Counted from the first letter of the stretch, positions 7,457 through 17,728 are shown. The stretch: DNA of 64,000 bases from Bacteroidota bacterium (GCA_023391415.1 JAEWAY010000033.1:310001-374000); one strand, 5' to 3'. A program made the numbers and translations. Notes: generated from the letters alone by a model not told the origin.

Positions 7457-9685
7457 CTAAACCGACGCTAAAGCGTCGTTGAACGTCTTGCTTGGACGCA
7501 TGGCCTTTTCGGCTTTATTCGTATCAGGATGATAATATCCACCCAAATCGACGGGTTTGCCCTGAGCGCTGTTCAACTCATCGACAATCTTTCCTTCATT
7601 TTCAGTCAGGTTTTTCGCGAGTTTCGAAAATTTCTCCTTTAGCTCCTGATTTTTGGACTGCTCCGCTAAAGCCCGCGCCCAATAGAGCGCCAGGTAAAAA
7701 TGACTTCCCCGGTTATCCAACTCTCCCACTTTTCTGGACGGAGACTTGTCGGCTTCCAGAAACTTGCCATTCGCCTGATTGAGCGTCTCGGCGAGCACCT
7801 GGATCTTGTCGCTCTTCGTTTTAAACGCCATATCCTCCAGCGATACCGCCAAAGCGAGGAACTCTCCGAGAGAATCCCAGCGCAGATGGTTTTCTTCTAC
7901 AAACTGCTGCACGTGCTTAGGCGCCGATCCGCCCGCGCCTGTCTCAAACAAGCCTCCTCCATCCAGCAGCGGCACGATAGACAACATTTTCGCGCTGGTG
8001 CCAAGCTCCAGAATAGGGAACAAATCCGTCAGATAGTCGCGCAGCACATTTCCGGTCACGGAGATGGTATCTTTACCGGCGATGGCTCTTTCACAAGAAT
8101 AACGCATCGCGTCTACCGGAGACATAATCTTAATCTCCAAGCCGGAAGTATCATGCTCCTTAAGATATTTATTGACCTTCTCAATCAGGTTGGCGTCATG
8201 GGCCCTGTTCTTATCCAGCCAGAAAATCGCCGGCGTATGGGTGATTCTCGCCCTGGTTACCGCCAGCTTCACCCAATCCTGAACAGGAATATCCTTTGTC
8301 TGGCACATTCTCCAGATATCTCCCTCTTCTACCGCGTGCTCCAGCAACACGTTGCCAGCCGCGTCCACTACTCTTACTTTTCCGGTTCCGGATATGATAA
8401 ATGTCTTGTCATGTGAACCGTATTCTTCCGCCTTCTGAGCCATAAGACCAATATTGGGCACAGTTCCCATTTTAGTCACGTCAAAAGCGCCATTTTCTTT
8501 ATTGAAACGGATCATCTCCTGATAGATGCCCGCGTAGCTGCGATCAGGTATGATCGCTTTCGTATCATGAAGCTTGCCATCAGGTCCCCACATCTTACCG
8601 GACGAACGGATCGCCGCCGGCATCGAAGCGTCGATAATCACATCGCTTGGCACATGCAGATTGGTAATTCCCTTATCAGAGTTTACCATAGCCAGCGCGG
8701 GTCTTTTCACGTAAACTTCCTGGATATCCGCTTCGATCTCCGCTCTCTTGCCTTCCGGCAATGCCTGAATCTTGGCGTATACATCTCCAAGTCCGTTACT
8801 CGGATCCACACCAATCTCAGCAAATACCGACGCGTGCTTCTCAAACACGTCCTTGAAAAATACAGTGACCGCGTGTCCAAACATAACCGGGTCGGAGACT
8901 TTCATCATAGTAGCCTTCAGGTGCAATGATAAAAGAACACCGCTTGCTTTCGCGTCTTCGATTTCTTTCTCAAGAAACGATCTCAACGCTTTCTTGCTCA
9001 TCACAGCCGCGTCGATGACCTCGCCGTCTTTCAACGCGGTTTTTTCCTTCAGCGTCTTAACATTTCCATCCGCCGCTACAAACTCAATCTTCACATCGGT
9101 AGCCTTGTCTACAATAACAGACTTTTCACTTCCGTAAAAATCTCCCGCGGACATATGCGCCACATGCGACTTTGAATCAGAAGACCACGCCCCCATAGAA
9201 TGCGGATTTTTCTTGGCGTATTCCTTTACAGGCTCCGCCACCCTGCGGTCGGAGTTTCCTTCACGCAATACCGGGTTCACAGCGCTACCCAGTACTTTCG
9301 CGTAACGGACCTTGATTTCTTTTTCCTGATCATTCTTCGGCTCAGCCGGATAGTCAGGCACCTTGTATCCCTGAGACTGCAATTCCTTGATCGCGGCAGT
9401 CAACTGAGGAATAGAAGCGCTGATATTCGGCAGCTTGATAATATTCGCTTCAGGCGTTTTGGCCAACTCGCCCAATTCAGCCAGATGGTCGCCAATACGT
9501 TGCTCCGCGGTCAGATTTTCAGGAAAGTTAGCCAGTATTCTCCCGGCTAGCGAAATGTCCCTGGTTTCTACCTCGACACCCGCCGCTCCGGTAAACGTTT
9601 TGATAATGGGCAATAAGGAATAAGTAGCCAAGGCGGGCGCCTCATCCGTAATCGTGTAGATAATTTTTGAAGATTTTTTTGTCAT
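7457..9685 (-). CDS. icd: NADP-dependent isocitrate dehydrogenase, monomeric type
   Basis: A 742-residue enzyme that oxidises isocitrate to 2-oxoglutarate with NADP in the TCA cycle. The length (about 740) and sequence fit the monomeric IDH family, not the 415-residue dimeric type. Characteristic pieces are the N-terminal IIYTITDEAPALATYSLLPI, the substrate region NPVLREGNSDRRVA, the block NPHSMGAWSSDSKSHVAHM, and LLDGGGLFETGAGGSAPKHV near the cofactor region. The start is confirmed by the family N-terminus (MTKKSSKIIYT). It is transcribed alone on the minus strand, with a strong terminator downstream and a 437-base gap to the divergent protease gene upstream. Confidence 0.97.
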   Translation of the reverse strand: MTKKSSKIIYTITDEAPALATYSLLPIIKTFTGAAGVEVETRDISLAGRILANFPENLTAEQRIGDHLAELGELAKTPEANIIKLPNISASIPQLTAAIKELQSQGYKVPDYPAEPKNDQEKEIKVRYAKVLGSAVNPVLREGNSDRRVAEPVKEYAKKNPHSMGAWSSDSKSHVAHMSAGDFYGSEKSVIVDKATDVKIEFVAADGNVKTLKEKTALKDGEVIDAAVMSKKALRSFLEKEIEDAKASGVLLSLHLKATMMKVSDPVMFGHAVTVFFKDVFEKHASVFAEIGVDPSNGLGDVYAKIQALPEGKRAEIEADIQEVYVKRPALAMVNSDKGITNLHVPSDVIIDASMPAAIRSSGKMWGPDGKLHDTKAIIPDRSYAGIYQEMIRFNKENGAFDVTKMGTVPNIGLMAQKAEEYGSHDKTFIISGTGKVRVVDAAGNVLLEHAVEEGDIWRMCQTKDIPVQDWVKLAVTRARITHTPAIFWLDKNRAHDANLIEKVNKYLKEHDTSGLEIKIMSPVDAMRYSCERAIAGKDTISVTGNVLRDYLTDLFPILELGTSAKMLSIVPLLDGGGLFETGAGGSAPKHVQQFVEENHLRWDSLGEFLALAVSLEDMAFKTKSDKIQVLAETLNQANGKFLEADKSPSRKVGELDNRGSHFYLALYWARALAEQSKNQELKEKFSKLAKNLTENEGKIVDELNSAQGKPVDLGGYYHPDTNKAEKAMRPSKTFNDALASV

Positions 9686-10122
9686 TTTGGTTGTAACTTT
9701 TAATGATCGCCCGGTATAGGATATACCAGCAACTTGTTCAACAGTACTATTTTACTAAAAAGCCAAAATCACCTGGTCAGGCTTAAACCTCCACCCAGAT
9801 CATCTCATTTTTGACCGCGAATATAAGGATTATGTACTAAAGACCTCATTCATCCAAATAAGTTTAGCCCACGGCCGCGGCGATACGAGTCAGTCGGACA
9901 CCCTCTTGCCAGGAGCCAATTTAAAATACAATTACTCCAATTCCGAATATCAACCAGCCTTGGGCCGCCTAAGCCAGTCATTTTTCATAATAAAAAAATG
10001 AAAATATAAAAATACATAAGATAATTTCGGATTCGGCATTATCACCTAATTTAGAGCCAAATATTCGTTTTTTCAGCAGGCGACTAATTTTTAAATCTTA
10101 ACCTAATACATTTTTACATTTT
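9686..10122. other. Divergent intergenic region between icd and the secreted subtilase (437 bases)
   Basis: No gene is seen here. The right half is very AT-rich and presumably carries the promoter of the protease. A weak dyad, TTTTCAT at 9982-9988 and ATGAAAA at 9998-10004, has a 9-base spacer. The left part must hold the icd promoter, but I could not identify a clear -7 box. Confidence 0.5.
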
Positions 10123-12360
10123 ATGAAAAAACTACTGCTATGCCTTTCAGTCTACGCGTGGACTATAGGCGCGCTATTCGCGCAAAGTGACTATTACTGG
10201 TACCGGGGAAAGAAGATTCCCGTATCCGCCAATGAGCAAAAAAAGCTGGTGATCATCGATAGCCAGCAGGCGACAGACAAAAAAACGCTTTTTACCGCTC
10301 CCGATGTGCGGATTAAAAGCTCCGCCCAGTCAGCTACTCCCGGAAGTCTCATTCCTTACAGAGGTTTTAAGGCCGAATCCCGGGAAATCGCTATCGTGGA
10401 GTCCGATCGTGAAATCCGGAAGATGACCAGCGCGGCCGTCGTTTACGAAGCTCCGTTTTATGTAAACAGTGCCGGAGAAGAAGCTCCGCTTACTGACCAG
10501 TTCTATGTTAAGCTGAAAAACAAAGGAGACGTAAAGTTGCTGGAGCGACTCGCCAAAGAACACAGTGTGGTTATCAAAGGGCATAACACCTTTATGCCGC
10601 TATGGTATACTCTGGGGGCGACCAGCCAATCCAAAGGCAACGCCCTGGATCTGGCCAACGTGTTTTATGAATCCGGCTTCTTCGCCGCTTCAGAGCCCGA
10701 ATTTCTTTTTGAAATAAAAACAAATTGCGCTTATGATCCCCTTTTCTCAAGTCAGTGGGGGCTTCTGAATACAGGGGCCAGCTTCTGGACCGCGGGCATT
10801 GATATCAAAGCATGCGGAGCCTGGACTTGTACAAAAGGAGATTCCGCTATCATAGTGGCGGTAGTAGACGATGGTGTGCAGCTTGACCACCCTGATCTTC
10901 CCAACATGACCGCCCTGAGCTATGACGCGCATACCGGAACTTCTCCAAGTGTTTTGAGAGGCTCGCATGGTACGCCTTGCGCCGGAATTATCGGAGCGGC
11001 TCACAGCGGTATCGCCAACGCGGGTGTCGCGCCCAATGTTCAGCTAATGTCCGTGAGCATCGCGTACGGATCAGGCGGAAGTACTCCCGCGGCTTTCGCG
11101 GACGCGATCAACTTCGCGTGGCAAAACGGAGCTGATGTTATCAGCAACTCATGGTATTATGACGCGTGGTGGACTACCGTTATCGAAGACGCCATCGCCG
11201 ACGCGATCGAATATGGCAGAGGCGGCAAAGGTACTACTGTTGTATTCTCAGCGGGAAATACGGACGGAGCGATTACCAATCCCGCGGGCCTCAACCCGGA
11301 CATTCTGGTGGTAGGAGCGGGAAGCCCGTGTGGCGAGCGTAAAAGCCCTACTTCCTGCGACGGTGAGACATGGTGGGGAGGAAGCTATGGTACACAGCTA
11401 GATGTAACTGCTCCAGGTGTACTTATTCCGACAACAACTATAGGTAGCGGATATACATATACATTCAACGGCACCTCTTCCGCTGCTCCCCATGTTGCAG
11501 GCGTCGCCGCGTTACTTTACTCTCTTAATCCTGATCTCACCAGAGAGGACCTGGTTGATATCATCGAGCAGTCCGCGCAAAAAATAGGAAGCTATACCTA
11601 TTCAACCACTACCGGCAGACCCAATGGTAACTGGAACAATGAGATGGGCTATGGTCTGCTTGACGCGGAAGCGGCGGTAGCGCTGGCGAGAACTGACCTG
11701 CTCACTACTTTCAGTGTCCCCAAAGGCAGCGCGATACCAAATGGATTCCGCCAGTTTTCCTATATACATACACTGGGATGCGGCGGCCCCAACCTAAGCG
11801 ACGTATTCAACAGTGTATTTAACTGGTGGGGAGGCGCGAGCGGATTGTATCAGTTTACTCTTGAAACAACAAATGGAGTTCCTAGATCCTATACAAACAT
11901 CCCGGACTATGGCACATACTCGCTTCATACTTCTACCCCGGAAATCACGATCACTTCCGGTATCGGATTCCCTGGACTTGATGGCGACTATTGGGTTAAC
12001 CTTGACGGCAGTAATATTGTCCTTGTCGAAAAATCAGGTAATTACGCCCTTTACTTCTCCAACTCCGCTACGCCTCCGGCATACAGGTTAGGAGCGGCTC
12101 AGGATGAATTAACTTATGTAAGCTCCGGACAAGCCGATGTCATAGCCGCGCCAAATCCATTCACGACGGAGACCATGCTGATGATCCCTGAACACATGGG
12201 ACATAGCGCGATCACGGTGAGCAATGTAGAAGGACAGATTGTCGAAACCCTGAGCGGCAGCGGATCTGTCAAGCTCGGCGCTTCATATCCATCCGGACTA
12301 TATCTGGTACGTATCATAGGACAAAATGGAGTAAAGCAGTCTTCGTTTATCAAAAACTAA
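10123..12360 (+). CDS. Secreted subtilisin-like serine protease with T9SS C-terminal sorting domain
   Basis: A 745-residue secreted peptidase of family S8. A signal peptide ends near residue 21 (ALFAQ). A propeptide-like region spans about 25-190. The catalytic domain runs from about 225 to 520, with Asp249 (AVVDDGVQLDHPD), His282 (GSHGTPCAG) and Ser452 (NGTSSAAPHVAG), so the triad is complete. A beta-rich region follows, and the last 75 residues (from APNPFTTETMLMI to the final SFIKN) form a type A T9SS sorting domain with the typical PNPF start and GLYLVRI-type strand. The protein would cross the outer membrane through T9SS and be processed by a PorU-type sortase such as the one at 29986. 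A strong terminator follows, so the gene is monocistronic. Confidence 0.93.
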   Translation: MKKLLLCLSVYAWTIGALFAQSDYYWYRGKKIPVSANEQKKLVIIDSQQATDKKTLFTAPDVRIKSSAQSATPGSLIPYRGFKAESREIAIVESDREIRKMTSAAVVYEAPFYVNSAGEEAPLTDQFYVKLKNKGDVKLLERLAKEHSVVIKGHNTFMPLWYTLGATSQSKGNALDLANVFYESGFFAASEPEFLFEIKTNCAYDPLFSSQWGLLNTGASFWTAGIDIKACGAWTCTKGDSAIIVAVVDDGVQLDHPDLPNMTALSYDAHTGTSPSVLRGSHGTPCAGIIGAAHSGIANAGVAPNVQLMSVSIAYGSGGSTPAAFADAINFAWQNGADVISNSWYYDAWWTTVIEDAIADAIEYGRGGKGTTVVFSAGNTDGAITNPAGLNPDILVVGAGSPCGERKSPTSCDGETWWGGSYGTQLDVTAPGVLIPTTTIGSGYTYTFNGTSSAAPHVAGVAALLYSLNPDLTREDLVDIIEQSAQKIGSYTYSTTTGRPNGNWNNEMGYGLLDAEAAVALARTDLLTTFSVPKGSAIPNGFRQFSYIHTLGCGGPNLSDVFNSVFNWWGGASGLYQFTLETTNGVPRSYTNIPDYGTYSLHTSTPEITITSGIGFPGLDGDYWVNLDGSNIVLVEKSGNYALYFSNSATPPAYRLGAAQDELTYVSSGQADVIAAPNPFTTETMLMIPEHMGHSAITVSNVEGQIVETLSGSGSVKLGASYPSGLYLVRIIGQNGVKQSSFIKN

Positions 12361-12411
12361 ACGAGACATCTTTATTCTGATCATAACAAACGTACAATAA
12401 TTCTGTACCTT

Positions 12412-12445
12412 AAGCGAGGCGATCAACCAAAGTCGCCTCGCTTTT
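12412..12445 (+). terminator. Intrinsic terminator after the subtilase gene
   Basis: AAGCGAGGCGA at 12412-12422 pairs perfectly over 11 bp with TCGCCTCGCTT at 12433-12443, with a 10-base loop. A short T run (12442-12445) follows. It lies about 50 bases after the stop codon. Confidence 0.85.
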
Positions 12446-12735
12446 CGCGTTTATACGCGTCCAGTTCCATTTCCACACTTCCTCTCTCCTACTTCAACTT
12501 AATTCCTTTCACAAATATTCCTTTACAGACACATTTACAATTCATTATATTCATTATATCCATTATTTTGAAATATTTACAACAAATCTTAAGTTTACTA
12601 CTTAATATCATACTTCGTTATCATCCAAATCCATATTGAGGATATCGTAATATTTAGCGCTCATATCAACTTTGGACCAAGGCTCCCCTTATATTTATGC
12701 AACCTATACCATTTATATACATAGACATAAAATCT
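12446..12735. other. AT-rich upstream region of the large T9SS cargo gene, with a short tandem repeat
   Basis: No gene is seen in this 290-base stretch. A 9-base unit TTCATTATA occurs twice in tandem at 12541-12558, followed by a degenerate third copy (TCCATTATT). The region is otherwise AT-rich and should hold the promoter of the downstream secreted protein. Confidence 0.5.
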
Positions 12736-15700
12736 ATGTTAACCAAGACGCTACTCCTAATCTCCCTTTTGTTCACTACAAGTTTTTGCAGACAGGCGTT
12801 CAGCCAGACCACTTACCTGTCTACACTGAATTCGGGGACCTCAACGACCGCTGAGCTGCCCATCTATGGCTATTACGCGTATAGCTATTCCCAGATGATT
12901 TACTTTACATCGGATATGAATGAGCATGTCCGGGGCTCAAGCTCGCGAATCACAAAAATACGATTCTATTATTCCAATGGTCCAGTGGCCCGATCCAACG
13001 ACTGGGTCATATACTTAGGCCATACCGCTTCCGATAACTTCGCCTCTACTACCAGCTGGATTCCCCTGACTGAGCTTACAGAGGTTTATAATGGAGACAT
13101 CTCCAATTTGATTCCCCCGAATGACGGCTGGTTTGAAATATCGCTGCAAACTCCCTTTATCTACAATGGATATGATAATCTGGTTCTCGCGGTCGACGAA
13201 AACACTTCCAGTTACTCTTCTTCCAATTTAATCTTTCGCCAGCATTCCGACAACGCCAACAACCGAAGCATTTTATACCGGAATGACGCCAACAACCCAG
13301 ATCCAGCTTCTCCTCCAACCGCCTCTGCAAGACATAGCTATGTACCCCAAACCATCTTTGTTCATGAGCCGGTCGAATCTTGTTCGGGCGCGCCAGTACA
13401 TTCTTCTATCGCGATTACACCTTCCATAATTTGTCAGGGCGAGACCAGCGCGATCAAATACATGCAGACTGATTGGTTGGCAGGTCTGGAGTATGTATGG
13501 CAGAAATATGATGGTTCTTCATGGATCGATACCGATACCACAACCGTTCCCGAACTGAATATCGCCCCTCAGACGACCACAAGGTACAGAGTCCGCGTTA
13601 CCTGTGTCCCATCTCAACAGACAGATACTTCTGAAGAAGCTACCATAGAAGTAGTAGAAGGTCCTGAGGTAACCACAAATATCACCGAACTGGTAGTCTG
13701 CGACGGCGAATCTGTCAATCTGATCGCCGATGGAGCGGACTCTTACGAATGGCTACCCTCTGCCGGGCTGGACAATACAAATACCCATAGTGTCAACGCA
13801 ACGATCACAGACAATACTACGTACTCCGTAGTTGGTATCACTGAAGCCGGATGCGGAGATACCGCGTATGTAAACTTAAAGCTATTAAGCCGGTATCAGC
13901 CCTCCGCCGACGTTTCCCCTAAGGGAAACTGTACTCCAGGAAACGCTGTAACACTCCTGGTAGAGAATACTATTCCTTTAAACAACGAGGCGTCCTGGCA
14001 ATATCGGTTCTTGGACGCGAACAACACCATATTGCAAGACTGGTCACCTGATGAAGCCTATACATTCACATCTTCTTCCGACTCTGTGTATATAGTCTAT
14101 TACCAATATACATCCAGCGCGTGCCCTTCAATAATACCAGACTCTATCAGAAAGGAAATCATAATCGGGTTTGGAGCCAAAGCGGACTTGACCGCGTACA
14201 ACTGTATTAACCAAGGCGGTTCCATTCAGCTATACGATTATTTTGGACAAACAATGGAAGAGAACATATATCAAAACGACCTGACAACTGCAAGTCCGGA
14301 AATCGCTTTAAACGGATCCGCCCTTTATTCCGACAATAGGCTGATCCTGACACCTTCCGCCACCTCCCAAACGGGGAAGGCGATATTAACCGTTCCTCAA
14401 TCCAGGCAGAGCTCGTCCCACTCCATAAAAATTGAATTCAATCTTACAGCGGATCAGATTATCAACATATTTGGCACCGGAGGAGCCGATGGTATTTCCT
14501 ATTCTTTTGGAAACGACGTGGAAACTGGCGCCAATAACGCCCATAATGGCTCAGGGAGCAAATTAAGAATCAGCTTTGACGCTGCCGATAACGGAAATAA
14601 TATCAAAGGAATATATCTAATCTATGGAAAAGGGAATACAAATCCCCCAACGCCTTCCGAAGCTTCAACATTAGGATATTCATCCAACATTTCTTTATGG
14701 AGAGGCCAGGAAAATGTTCCGATCAAGATAAAGATATCAAATGGAGCCCTTACATTGAGTGTAAATGGCGAGATCATCTTCAAGGATATTGAATTACCCG
14801 CCGGTTATCTGGATGAAGATATTTCCGGTTGGCGGCATTGTTTCGGGGCGCTGACCGGAGGCGACGCGATGCGTCAGGGGATTTCCGATCTAAAAATCTC
14901 CAGTTCAATCATTGAATTTGGCATCAGTATGGATGAGGGGGCCCCCTCAATCTGGCAAAACTCCGCAAGATTCGACAATTTGTCACCAGGCGCCTATCAT
15001 ATATGGTTAGGTCAGCCGGGAACAACATGCCGCGAGAAGATTAAAACAATAGTAATCGACAATACAAATCCTCATGTAGACTTAGGCGCTGATACCACTA
15101 TTTGCGAAGGAGAAAGCTTAACGTTAAACGCGGGAGATCCAGGAGTCGCCTATATATGGAGTGGCTCGAACAATACCACGAACACCATGGTTGTCTCCAC
15201 TCCCGGAAGTTACGCCGTTCAGGTTACTGACACAAACGGATGTTCGGGAATAGACGTTATCCAGGTCAATGTACAAAAAGCGCCGAAAGCCGAGAGCGTT
15301 TATACTCAAATAGTGGATGAGCATGTAAACTTTACTTTGATCGAAGTAGAGAATACAACTCTGGTCGACTGGGATTTTGGGGATGGACATACTGTATACC
15401 ACGCCGCGCCGAGCATATCGCATACTTATGAAACCGGAGGCTCTTATACCGCCACGGCGACGCTTCGCAATGCCCGCGACTCAATAAAGATCACCACTCT
15501 CGTAAATACCGCGATATCAGCGATACATCGCGCCGGCTCTGAGGGCCTGAGTGTTTATCCTAATCCGGTAAGCGGTATACTAACCATCAGTTCAGAAAAC
15601 GCGGATCCGATGACTGTCTCGATTATCGACGCCCAGGGAAGAAAAATAGTCGAAAACATTTCTTTCGTCGCGAAAACAGCCATAGATGTAGCGAATTATG

Positions 15701-15771
15701 AAGCTGGAATTTACTTTTTAAATATCGTAACCGACAACAAGATTTCCGTTATAAAAATCGCTGTAAAATAA
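12736..15771 (+). CDS. Large multi-domain secreted protein, adhesin-like, with T9SS sorting domain
   Basis: A 1011-residue secreted protein. I chose the ATG at 12736 because it begins a standard signal peptide (MLTKTLLLISLLF, then AFSQ, cleavage near residue 23); an in-frame ATG at 12697 would add 13 residues. After the signal come a beta-sandwich of about 180 residues, Ig-like repeats (CQGETSAIKY, CDGESVNLIADGADSYEW, CEGESLTLNAGDPGVAYIW), a region of about 170 residues resembling an L-type lectin/LamG fold (GADGISYSFGNDVE, LWRGQENVPIKIKI), and a PKD-like domain (WDFGDGHTVYH, HTYETGGSYTATATL). A C-terminal T9SS type A domain starts at SVYPNPVSG. It probably binds polysaccharide or surfaces. 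No enzyme motif is seen. The domain borders are approximate. Confidence 0.88.
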   Translation: MLTKTLLLISLLFTTSFCRQAFSQTTYLSTLNSGTSTTAELPIYGYYAYSYSQMIYFTSDMNEHVRGSSSRITKIRFYYSNGPVARSNDWVIYLGHTASDNFASTTSWIPLTELTEVYNGDISNLIPPNDGWFEISLQTPFIYNGYDNLVLAVDENTSSYSSSNLIFRQHSDNANNRSILYRNDANNPDPASPPTASARHSYVPQTIFVHEPVESCSGAPVHSSIAITPSIICQGETSAIKYMQTDWLAGLEYVWQKYDGSSWIDTDTTTVPELNIAPQTTTRYRVRVTCVPSQQTDTSEEATIEVVEGPEVTTNITELVVCDGESVNLIADGADSYEWLPSAGLDNTNTHSVNATITDNTTYSVVGITEAGCGDTAYVNLKLLSRYQPSADVSPKGNCTPGNAVTLLVENTIPLNNEASWQYRFLDANNTILQDWSPDEAYTFTSSSDSVYIVYYQYTSSACPSIIPDSIRKEIIIGFGAKADLTAYNCINQGGSIQLYDYFGQTMEENIYQNDLTTASPEIALNGSALYSDNRLILTPSATSQTGKAILTVPQSRQSSSHSIKIEFNLTADQIINIFGTGGADGISYSFGNDVETGANNAHNGSGSKLRISFDAADNGNNIKGIYLIYGKGNTNPPTPSEASTLGYSSNISLWRGQENVPIKIKISNGALTLSVNGEIIFKDIELPAGYLDEDISGWRHCFGALTGGDAMRQGISDLKISSSIIEFGISMDEGAPSIWQNSARFDNLSPGAYHIWLGQPGTTCREKIKTIVIDNTNPHVDLGADTTICEGESLTLNAGDPGVAYIWSGSNNTTNTMVVSTPGSYAVQVTDTNGCSGIDVIQVNVQKAPKAESVYTQIVDEHVNFTLIEVENTTLVDWDFGDGHTVYHAAPSISHTYETGGSYTATATLRNARDSIKITTLVNTAISAIHRAGSEGLSVYPNPVSGILTISSENADPMTVSIIDAQGRKIVENISFVAKTAIDVANYEAGIYFLNIVTDNKISVIKIAVK

Positions 15772-15785
15772 TTTCCGTTACAACC

Positions 15786-15827
15786 AAAAATCGGGAGTAG
15801 GACATCCGTCCTACTCCCGATTTTTTT
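15786..15827. terminator. Very strong bidirectional terminator between the T9SS cargo gene and tpx
   Basis: AAAAATCGGGAGTAGGAC at 15786-15803 pairs perfectly over 18 bp with its complement at 15808-15825 around the loop ATCC. The right arm runs into a stretch of seven T bases, and the left arm begins with five A bases. It serves the convergent cargo gene and tpx. Confidence 0.92.
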
Positions 15828-15870
15828 ATGACCATTTTAATAAGTCCCCGGCTTAGCTTATCCCTGAACT

Positions 15871-16377
15871 TTATTTTTTCAACGCTTCCAGCGCTTTCTC
15901 ATAATCAGGCTCATCCACTATCTCCGCTACTTGTTCCGTGTAAATCACATCGCCATCTTCATTGATAATCACAATAGCCCTTGTCAGCAACCCTTCCATA
16001 AGCGAATCATTGGAAAAAGTCACTCCATAGGCTCTTCCAAACTCTCCTGTTCTGAAATCCGAAGCCGTCATTACATTCTCAATACCTTCTCCGGCGCAAA
16101 AACGCTTGAAAGCGAATGGCAAGTCCTTCGAGACGCAGAGCACAGTAGTATTGTCCATTTTGCCCGCCATTTCATTAAATTTTCTGACCGACATGGCGCA
16201 AGTACCCGTATCCACACTCGGGAAGATATTGAGAAGAAGCCTCTTCCCCTTGAAATCGTCCAGCGTTATCCTGCTCATATCCGCGGATACCAGGTCAAAA
16301 TTCTTCGCTTTGGAACCAATCTCCGGAAGATTTCCAACCGAATGTATAGTTTTACCTTTTAATGTTAGAGTAGCCAT
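15871..16377 (-). CDS. tpx: Thiol peroxidase (Tpx, atypical 2-Cys peroxiredoxin)
   Basis: A 168-residue cytoplasmic peroxidase that reduces hydrogen peroxide and organic peroxides using thioredoxin. The length is exactly that of the family. The N-terminus (LKGKTIHSVGNLPEIGSKA) and the core NIFPSVDTGTCAMSVRKFNE carry the peroxidatic Cys60. The resolving Cys94 lies in KRFCAGEGIENV. An Arg follows the active-site loop, as is normal in Tpx. The gene stands alone on the minus strand, between a strong terminator and the rluD-type gene, with about 75 bases to the latter. An upstream box CAAATACTA near 16412 resembles a -7 element on the minus strand with one extra spacer base. Confidence 0.96.
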   Translation of the reverse strand: MATLTLKGKTIHSVGNLPEIGSKAKNFDLVSADMSRITLDDFKGKRLLLNIFPSVDTGTCAMSVRKFNEMAGKMDNTTVLCVSKDLPFAFKRFCAGEGIENVMTASDFRTGEFGRAYGVTFSNDSLMEGLLTRAIVIINEDGDVIYTEQVAEIVDEPDYEKALEALKK

Positions 16378-16453
16378 CGAAAAATAATTAGTTGTTTATT
16401 TTAGTTTTACAAATACTATTGAAACCCTATTTAGTTTTAATTCCGCCAAGCGA

Positions 16454-17512
16454 TCAAGCGTCTACATCCGTCACATAGCGCTCCCACTTATCCAGCACCC
16501 CAACAAAATCCTCCGGAAGCTCTGAATCAAAAAACAACTCTTGCTTTGTGACAGGATGTATAAATCCAAGCGACTTCGCGTGCAGAGCCTGACGAGGCAT
16601 CTGCTTAAAACAATTATCAACAAACTGGCGGTATTTGGAAAAAGTTGTTCCTTTCAACGCTTTATCTCCGCCATAGGTAGCGTCGTTAAACAGAGTATGG
16701 CCGATATGACGCATATGCGCCCGTATCTGGTGTGTCCGCCCTGTCTCAAGTCTGCATTCCACCAGCGATACATAGCGCAAATTCTTCAATACAGTATAAT
16801 GGGTAACCGCGTGCTTTCCAAACGCCCCATCCGGAAATACGGACATCACTCTCCGATCCTTGAGACTACGCCCGACATGGCCAGTAATCGTTCCTTGTTC
16901 GCTCTCCGGCACACCCCATACCAGAGCTCGGTATCTGCGTTGTATCGTATGATCAAAAAACTGCCTGGCCAGATGCGTCATCGCGTATTCCGTTTTGGCG
17001 ACGACCATTAGTCCGGAAGTATCCTTATCGATCCGATGAACCAATCCCGGCCTCCCTTCTCCGTTTCTTCCGGTCGGCAGATGCTCAAAATGCCATGCCA
17101 GCGCGTTGACCAGCGTTCCGGTCCAGTTTTGATACGCGGGATGCACCACCATGCCAGCCGGCTTATTGACCACCAGCAGTTCATCATCCTCATAGACTAT
17201 ATTCAGGGGTATATTTTCCGGAATTACCACATCTTCCCGAGGTGGCTGAGGCAGCATGACAGTGATCACATCGCCGGGACGCACCTTGTAGCTGGCTTTG
17301 ACGCCACCTTCATTGACCCGTACCGTTTCAGCCCCGATCGCGTTTTGCACTTTGTTGCGGGTAGCGTTTGGCAGACGGTCCATCAGGAACTTGTCGATCC
17401 TCAGCAGCGTCTGCCCTGGATCCACCACAATCCGGTGGTGCTCATAAAGCTCCGAATCTTCCGCTTCGTCAAATAGTTCTTCATCGCTCATCATCACCGC
17501 GAAGGTATGCAC
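16454..17512 (-). CDS. rluD: 23S rRNA pseudouridine synthase, RluD type
   Basis: A 352-residue RluA-family pseudouridine synthase. An S4 RNA-binding domain spans about residues 32-90 (LLRIDKFLMDRLPNATRNKV). The catalytic domain follows, with the signature GLVHRIDKDTSGLMVVAKTE and the catalytic Asp162. Other family segments are NKPAGMVVHPA and LVECRLETGRTHQIRAHMRH. RluD modifies helix 69 of 23S rRNA, and the combination of S4 domain and length supports RluD over RluA or RluC. Other starts (Met7 or Met8, near 17494) would drop a few residues and give the acidic N-terminus MSDEELFDEAEDSE, which is common in Bacteroidota homologues. No operon partner is evident. Confidence 0.92.
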   Translation of the reverse strand: MHTFAVMMSDEELFDEAEDSELYEHHRIVVDPGQTLLRIDKFLMDRLPNATRNKVQNAIGAETVRVNEGGVKASYKVRPGDVITVMLPQPPREDVVIPENIPLNIVYEDDELLVVNKPAGMVVHPAYQNWTGTLVNALAWHFEHLPTGRNGEGRPGLVHRIDKDTSGLMVVAKTEYAMTHLARQFFDHTIQRRYRALVWGVPESEQGTITGHVGRSLKDRRVMSVFPDGAFGKHAVTHYTVLKNLRYVSLVECRLETGRTHQIRAHMRHIGHTLFNDATYGGDKALKGTTFSKYRQFVDNCFKQMPRQALHAKSLGFIHPVTKQELFFDSELPEDFVGVLDKWERYVTDVDA

Positions 17513-17728
17513 ATTTTAACGTATTAAGGACAATCATCCTTTCAAATGTTATAAATAAATATATGAAGCGCTTTCCACCGCGCGTTGACAGAATACGCTT
17601 ATGAAGTTATCTCCAATAGCGATATCATTTCCAGCATAATACTTCTAAAAACCGGTTTTATAATCTAATTTGCAGAATCCTGAATGAGAAATGATTCCTT
17701 ATAGCCTTCAATCAAGTATACCGCGCGG

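Noticed and set aside
12541..12567. Short tandem repeat TTCATTATA considered as a phase-variable tract
   Set aside because: Only two exact copies plus one degenerate copy exist, too few for slippage-driven variation.
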